Of a stretch of DNA of 26,670 nucleotides, positions 23,233 to 26,670 are shown in pieces. The stretch comes from RGIG5612 sp045598285 (GTDB lineage Bacteria; Bacillota; Clostridia; Lachnospirales; Lachnospiraceae). The notes beneath the pieces were generated by a model that saw only the letters and a list, made by a program, of their open reading frames with translations, had not been told where the DNA came from and did no database searches. Position 1 is the first letter of the stretch. The number at the start of each line of letters is the position of its first letter. Both the position numbers and the translations under genes were made by a program. The stretch is taken from the NCBI GenBank assembly GCA_045598285.1, contig JAZLLU010000010.1:1-26670 (forward strand), in the 5' to 3' direction.

Positions 23233-23241
23233 TGTTATAAT
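23233..23241 (+). promoter_or_regulatory. Extended -10 promoter directly before the DUF362 start
   Basis: TGTTATAAT matches the extended -10 consensus TGnTATAAT exactly. The box ends 7 bp before the ATG at 23249, so transcription should begin at or next to the start codon. There is no good -35 box and no ribosome-binding site. Confidence 0.7.
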
Positions 23242-23248
23242 CAATGCT

Positions 23249-24379
23249 ATGAAGCAAAATGAAATCTTAAAAGCATATGGAACACAATATAAGGAGATGA
23301 CTAAGCGCCTTTTAGCTAAGGCTGATTTAGTTTCTTTGCTTAAAAATAAATCTAGCAGCAACACACTTTCTATCGGAATAAAGCCTAACTTAGTTAGTCC
23401 TACGCCAGCTTCTTTTGGTGCAACTACTCACCCGGAAATTGTTGCTGGAATAATTGAGTTTCTAAAAGAAAATAATTTTGAGAACATTACTATTTTAGAA
23501 GGCTCGTGGGTTGGCGATAAAACTTCTGATTCTTTTGAATATTGCGGATTCAATGAGCTTGCTAAAAACTATGATGTGAAAATTTTTGATACCCAAAAAG
23601 ATACAAGCAAAAAAGTTTTACTTGAAGATTACGAAGTTAACATCTGCTCTATTTTAGATAGCATTGACTTCTTAATAAATGTTCCGGTCTTAAAAGGCCA
23701 TTGCCAAACAAAAATGACTTGCGCCCTTAAAAATCTTAAAGGTGTAATTCCTAATTCAGAAAAAAGAAGGTCGCATGCCGAAGGACTGCATGGTCCAATC
23801 GCATACATTAACAAAGCAATTTCCCAAGACTTTATTGTCGTTGATCATATTTGTGGCGACCCCGACTTTGAAGAAGGCGGAAACCCACTTATAACAAATT
23901 GCATTATGGTAGGACTAGACCCTGTGTTAATTGACAGCTATGCATGTAACGAATTAGGAATTTCTTCTTGTGACGTAGAATATGTAATGCTCGCCGAAAG
24001 ATTTGGAATCGGATGCACCGACCTGTCAAAAGCTTCTATTATTACTATAGAGGGCGAAGAGTCTAGCTCATGCTCTATCTCGCACAAACTTTTGGAAGTA
24101 AATTATTTAGCAAACGAAATAGATTCGTGCTCTGCATGTTACGCTGCTTTAACTTCTGCGCTAGAAAAATTAAAAGATGAAGGTCTTTCTGAATTAATAG
24201 ATAAAAAGATTTGTATCGGACAAGGATATAAAAATGCACCTTCTTGCGATGACAAAATTGGAATCGGTGCATGCTGCGCTTCTTTTAAATTAAATGTAAA
24301 GGGATGCCCGCCTACTGAAGAAGAGATCTATTCTTATTTAAAGGAATATATAAAAGCTCGCCAAGAACTCCAGCGCTAA
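23249..24379 (+). CDS. DUF362 domain protein, apparently leaderless
   Basis: A 376-residue DUF362 protein. The conserved IGIKPNLVSP start of the domain lies near residue 42, and the FLINVPVLKGH, ALKNLKGVIP and GGNPL blocks follow. The C-terminal region is rich in Cys (CSACYAA, ACCASF, GCPP), which suggests an iron-sulfur or other metal site. The family is found in anaerobes and its reaction is not established. The ATG at 23249 is the only start that includes the full N-terminus; Met17 at 23297 has AAGGAG with no spacing. The -10 box lies 7 bp upstream, so the mRNA probably begins at the AUG. The last 68 bp overlap the antisense queT-like gene. Confidence 0.85.
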   Translation: MKQNEILKAYGTQYKEMTKRLLAKADLVSLLKNKSSSNTLSIGIKPNLVSPTPASFGATTHPEIVAGIIEFLKENNFENITILEGSWVGDKTSDSFEYCGFNELAKNYDVKIFDTQKDTSKKVLLEDYEVNICSILDSIDFLINVPVLKGHCQTKMTCALKNLKGVIPNSEKRRSHAEGLHGPIAYINKAISQDFIVVDHICGDPDFEEGGNPLITNCIMVGLDPVLIDSYACNELGISSCDVEYVMLAERFGIGCTDLSKASIITIEGEESSSCSISHKLLEVNYLANEIDSCSACYAALTSALEKLKDEGLSELIDKKICIGQGYKNAPSCDDKIGIGACCASFKLNVKGCPPTEEEIYSYLKEYIKARQELQR

Positions 24380-24794
24380 AGATTTCGCTAGCGCCTATCA
24401 TCAACATTAAAACTATAAAGCTTTGATTCGTTGTCGTGGTCGTAAATGTTAGAATCAACGGTATTATTACCATGTTCGCAATGATTGGTGGAAGCACGGC
24501 GAGGAATCTATGTTTTCTAAGCATGTATGTTCCAATAGCTCCGATTAGTGTTGCGATGCTTCCAAATATTATGTCCCAAATTCCTGCGCCAAATAAAAGA
24601 TTTGATAAAATGCATCCAACAAAAAGTCCTGGCACTGCTGCCGGGGTGAACATTGGCAATATACACAAAGCTTCGGAAAGTCTTATTTGGATTGGCCCTG
24701 ATGCGCCTCCAAAGATGCCTGATATTAGCGTTAGCACAATATAAAGTGCTGCGATGAGGCCGCCTATAGCAATAGACTTTGCTGATATTTTCAT
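24312..24794 (-). CDS. queT: QueT-family transporter (ECF S-component for a queuosine precursor)
   Basis: A 160-residue membrane protein of the QueT family, the substrate-binding S-component of an energy-coupling-factor transporter thought to import a queuosine precursor such as preQ1 or queuine. Family blocks are GPIQIRLSEALCILPMFTP, PGLFVGCILSNL and WDIIFGSIATLIGA, with about five membrane segments. GGGGAG precedes the ATG at 24794. The last 23 codons, including the end YIPLNKNRSLLQ, are read from DNA that also encodes the tail of DUF362 on the other strand. A leader hairpin followed by an A-rich segment resembles a preQ1-I riboswitch. The shared energising module must be encoded elsewhere. 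Confidence 0.87.
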   Translation of the reverse strand: MKISAKSIAIGGLIAALYIVLTLISGIFGGASGPIQIRLSEALCILPMFTPAAVPGLFVGCILSNLLFGAGIWDIIFGSIATLIGAIGTYMLRKHRFLAVLPPIIANMVIIPLILTFTTTTTNQSFIVLMLMIGASEIFSAGVLGELLYIPLNKNRSLLQ

Positions 24795-24802
24795 TTTTTG
24801 CT

Positions 24803-24843
24803 CCCCTAGTTTTATTTATAGTGAGGATGGTTTCGAACTCACT
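24803..24843 (-). promoter_or_regulatory. Candidate preQ1-I-like riboswitch in the queT leader
   Basis: On the minus strand a 6-bp stem AGTGAG/CTCACT (24838-24843 with 24820-24825) encloses a 12-nt loop that begins TTC and ends in C. It is followed by ATAAATAAAACTAGG, close to the preQ1-I tail consensus ATAAAAAACTAAGG. Stem, loop length, tail and gene all fit. The loop lacks the UAG expected to pair with the tail CUA, so the pseudoknot is not evident. The Shine-Dalgarno overlaps the tail end, as in translational preQ1 switches. Confidence 0.45.
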
Positions 24844-24850
24844 TATTCCT

Positions 24851-24879
24851 ATTTAATGCTTTTTAAATCAAAATATCAA
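24851..24879 (-). promoter_or_regulatory. Probable queT promoter
   Basis: On the minus strand TTGATA (complement of 24874-24879) and TTAAAT (complement of 24851-24856) are 17 bp apart. Transcription would start at about 24844, the very base of the leader hairpin. Confidence 0.55.
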
Positions 24880-24910
24880 GTATTTTATACTATTATTTTG
24901 CATCGGGTTT

Positions 24911-24919
24911 TGGTATAAT
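24911..24919 (+). promoter_or_regulatory. Extended -10 promoter of the second UroD-like gene
   Basis: TGGTATAAT matches TGnTATAAT exactly. A good -35 box at 16-18 bp is absent, as is common for extended -10 promoters. The start would be near 24926, just before the leader hairpin. Confidence 0.65.
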
Positions 24920-24930
24920 TATCTTGAACT

Positions 24931-24955
24931 TTTGTGGCAGTGTACAGGCCACAAA
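24931..24955 (+). other. Leader hairpin near the predicted 5' end of the UroD-like mRNA
   Basis: TTTGTGGC (24931-24938) pairs perfectly with GCCACAAA (24948-24955) around a 9-nt loop. It begins only a few bases after the predicted start of transcription and may stabilise the mRNA or act as an operator at DNA level. Confidence 0.6.
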
Positions 24956-24983
24956 CGTATTAAATTTTGAGAAGGAGAATCAC

Positions 24984-25973
24984 ATGTTAACAATCAAAGA
25001 AAATTTGCTTGAGACAATGAAAAAAGATGGTACACCTGATCGTTTTGTGAATCAGTATGAATTCATGGATTGTATCTTTGAAGCTTCTTACTATATGGGT
25101 GACTATCCATTCATTCCTGGCAACGAAGGCTATGACCAATACGGCGTATTTTGGAGATTACCAGTAGGCCAGATGGGCGCTTTCCCAGTTCATGATGAAG
25201 AGCATCGTCTTGTAAAAGACATTACAAAATGGAAAGAAGTTGTTAAAAGACCTTTCCTTATTCCTGCTCCACCATATTGGGATATGCTTAAAGGAAAAGC
25301 TGCTGCAACAGATAGAAATGAAAAGTTTGTTGCTTCATTACATCCACAAGGCTTATTCGAAAGAATCCACGCTCTTATGGGTATGGAAGATGCTATGGCT
25401 AACTTCTATGAAGAGCCAGAATGCATGCATGAATTAATCGACTTCATCACAGACGTTGAAATCGAATATGCTCATGCTATGATTGAAAAAGTTGGTGTAG
25501 ATTGCGTACTCCATCATGATGACTGGGGCAGCTACAAGAATTCATTTATGTCACCAGCTATGTTTGATGAATTCATTCTTCCAGCTTACAAGAAGATTTA
25601 CAGTGTTTACAAAGAGAACAACGTTCTTATTGTTCACCACAATGATGGTTTCTCAGCAAACCTCGTTCCTGAAATGATTGAAATGGGTATCGATATTTGG
25701 CAAGGACCTGTTCCTACAAATAACATTCCTGAACTCATTGACAAATATGAAGGTCAAATCACATTCATGGGCGAAATCGAATCAAAACTTTGCGATATTC
25801 CTAATTGGGATCCTGAGGTTATCGCTAACGAAGTAAGACGTGCTTGTACTAAAGTTGGTCCAAGACGTAGCTTCATTCCTTCTTCAACACTTGGTACACC
25901 AGGTAGCTTCTACCCAGGAGCATATGAAGAAATTTCTAAGAATATCGACATTATGAGTAAAGAATTATTCTAA
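24984..25973 (+). CDS. Second UroD/MtaA-family protein
   Basis: A 329-residue member of the UroD/MtaA superfamily. Visible blocks include VDCVLHHDDWGSYKNSFMSP, the HHNDGFS segment where methyltransferase-type members place a metal-binding His, GIDIWQGPVPTNN, and the C-terminal PSSTLGTPGSFYPG. It lacks the HemE MRQAGR signature, so heme synthesis is unlikely; corrinoid or methyl-transfer chemistry or another decarboxylation is possible. The ATG at 24984 has GAAGGAG upstream; a longer frame from 24924 would start at the transcription start itself. It is monocistronic with an extended -10 promoter, a leader hairpin and a strong terminator. It is only distantly similar to the other UroD-like protein of this window. 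Confidence 0.8.
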   Translation: MLTIKENLLETMKKDGTPDRFVNQYEFMDCIFEASYYMGDYPFIPGNEGYDQYGVFWRLPVGQMGAFPVHDEEHRLVKDITKWKEVVKRPFLIPAPPYWDMLKGKAAATDRNEKFVASLHPQGLFERIHALMGMEDAMANFYEEPECMHELIDFITDVEIEYAHAMIEKVGVDCVLHHDDWGSYKNSFMSPAMFDEFILPAYKKIYSVYKENNVLIVHHNDGFSANLVPEMIEMGIDIWQGPVPTNNIPELIDKYEGQITFMGEIESKLCDIPNWDPEVIANEVRRACTKVGPRRSFIPSSTLGTPGSFYPGAYEEISKNIDIMSKELF

Positions 25974-25993
25974 GTCATTCTTAAAACACAAAC

Positions 25994-26024
25994 AAAAACC
26001 TCGCTGCTATCAGCGAGGTTTTTT
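25994..26024 (+). terminator. Intrinsic terminator after the second UroD-like gene
   Basis: ACCTCGCTG and CAGCGAGGT form a perfect stem around CTAT, extended by A/T pairs and followed by a run of T residues. Confidence 0.95.
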
Positions 26025-26112
26025 GTTGCCAATAAAGTTCGATAATACCCTTTCATCTCGCAAAATTGCCCTTTGCCGGGCTCTTTTTGAAATGCTCGTG
26101 TCCCATTTATAA

Positions 26113-26141
26113 TTGACCAAAGATAAATAATCTAGTATATT
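26113..26141 (+). promoter_or_regulatory. Promoter of the Rpn-like nuclease gene
   Basis: TTGACC at 26113-26118 and TATATT at 26136-26141 are separated by 17 bp, each with one mismatch to consensus. The transcript would start near 26148, giving a 136-nt leader. Confidence 0.75.
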
Positions 26142-26146
26142 AGAAA

Positions 26147-26276
26147 GGCACATTCGTGCACCCGAGCGACTCGCTCAAATCTGGCAGTTTCTGCCAACAA
26201 ATTTCAAATTATTTTTTTTAGGCAGGACGAGCCAGCGCTTTTTCATGCGTTAATCTAAACCGTTCTGCCGGAAAGG
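26147..26276 (+). other. Structured leader RNA of the Rpn-like gene, four hairpins
   Basis: Successive inverted repeats are GCAC/GTGC (26148-26159), GAGCG/CGCTC (26164-26176), TGGCAG/CTGCCA (26182-26196) and a 9-bp stem GGCAGGACG/CGTTCTGCC (26221-26229 with 26261-26269) with one G-U pair. The last stem ends right at the GGAAAGG ribosome site (26270-26276). CTGCC of the third hairpin can also pair with GGCAG of the fourth, so alternative folds exist. A run of eight T residues lies at 26212-26219. I know no named RNA family that this matches. Confidence 0.6.
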
Positions 26277-26283
26277 TTTTATT

Positions 26284-26670
26284 ATGGAAAATAATTACAG
26301 AGAATTACCTTTTACAAACAACTTTATGTTTTCGAACACCCTTTACAACAATTATGAATTGTGTAAAGAATTATTGGAGCTTATCTTAAATGTTCCAATT
26401 GATCACATTGAAATGGTTGATCCTGAAAAATCCATTAAGACAGGTTACAACTCACATGGAGTTCGCTTTGATGCTTATGTTAAGGATGAAAACGATATTC
26501 ACTATGATATTGAGATGCAACTTGCCAAGGAGAAAAACTTACCAAAAAGAAGTAGGTATTATCACCGTATGCTTGATGCTCATCAACTTAAAAAAGGCGA
26601 GACATACGATAAGCTTTCAGAAAGCTATGTAATTTTCATATGTTACAAGAAACTGCCTATTGAAAAAGAC
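26284..26670 (+). CDS. Rpn-family PD-(D/E)XK nuclease/transposase-like protein, 5' part
   Basis: The first 129 codons of a protein of the Rpn (recombination-promoting nuclease, formerly transposase_31-type) family, cut by the window end. The N-terminus LPFTNNFMFSNTL is the typical opening. GVRFDAYVKDEN followed by YDIEMQ gives the Asp and Glu-x-Gln of a PD-(D/E)XK nuclease core, and SRYYHRMLDAHQLKKGETY is the conserved helix after it. Full members are usually near 280-320 residues. They are often multicopy in Lachnospiraceae genomes. GGAAAGG lies 7 bp before the ATG, directly after a leader hairpin. No terminal inverted repeat or target duplication is visible in this window. Confidence 0.88.
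   Translation, partial: MENNYRELPFTNNFMFSNTLYNNYELCKELLELILNVPIDHIEMVDPEKSIKTGYNSHGVRFDAYVKDENDIHYDIEMQLAKEKNLPKRSRYYHRMLDAHQLKKGETYDKLSESYVIFICYKKLPIEKD

Noticed and set aside
24815..24850. TTCGAA within a hairpin resembling a tRNA T-arm
   Set aside because: The flanking bases do not form a T-stem of 5 bp around TTCGAAA, and no acceptor, D or anticodon arms surround it. The leader interpretation fits better.
26070..26095. Second terminator-like element GCCC...GGGC followed by T residues
   Set aside because: The stem is only 4 bp and a much stronger terminator lies 50 bp upstream, so I cannot support it.

Overview
The window looks like a chromosomal segment of a low-GC Gram-positive anaerobe of the class Clostridia, most likely Lachnospiraceae or a close relative. 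The reasons are the AT-rich sequence, strong AGGAGG-type ribosome sites, TTGACA/TATAAT-type promoters, the gene pair DUF4364-engB, the order rho-rpmE-DUF1385-prmC-prfA, and an ftsE-ftsX-S41 protease-M23 peptidase operon behind a CdaR/PucR-type regulator. The genus is inference; no rRNA or other taxonomic marker is present.

Region 1 (1-4926) is a carbohydrate locus. A minus-strand pair (hexapeptide sugar O-acetyltransferase, then the first 11 codons of a LacI-type regulator) diverges from a plus-strand operon of a Gfo/Idh/MocA oxidoreductase and two TIM-barrel sugar isomerase/epimerase-like proteins. After a strong hairpin comes a kinase resembling N-acetylhexosamine 1-kinase. Region 2 (4929-6661, minus) pairs a UroD/MtaA-like protein with a small membrane protein. 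Region 3 (6783-8106) is a class I GAPDH carrying an unusual 40-residue lysine-rich, histone-H1-like C-terminal tail encoded by 30-bp repeats.

Region 4 (8107-8771) has no convincing gene but holds a GC-rich 31-bp tandem repeat and an AT-rich family of 40-bp direct repeats. It leads to an MBOAT O-acyltransferase without a partner gene. Region 5 (10395-15903, minus) is housekeeping: a zinc-ribbon membrane protein, RF1, its methyltransferase PrmC, DUF1385, ribosomal protein L31 and Rho. From a very compact divergent promoter, DUF4364 and the GTPase EngB run the other way and converge on the cell-division operon (17223-22370, minus).

Region 6 (22383-26024) holds a macrodomain protein and a divergent DUF362 protein that appears to be made from a leaderless mRNA. 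The 3' end of the DUF362 gene overlaps that of an antisense queT-like transporter gene by 68 bp. The queT-like leader resembles a preQ1-I riboswitch but lacks a clear pseudoknot. A second UroD/MtaA-like gene follows. Region 7 (26113-26670) begins an Rpn-family PD-(D/E)XK nuclease/transposase-like gene, cut by the window end, behind a 136-nt leader with four consecutive hairpins and possible competing pairings.

The observations most worth following are the structured leader of the Rpn-like gene, the H1-like tail on GAPDH, the possible variant riboswitch before queT, the leaderless DUF362 transcript with its antisense overlap, and the oxidoreductase/two-isomerase operon, which resembles C3-oxidation pathways for glycosides. 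No phage, CRISPR array, rRNA or tRNA was found.
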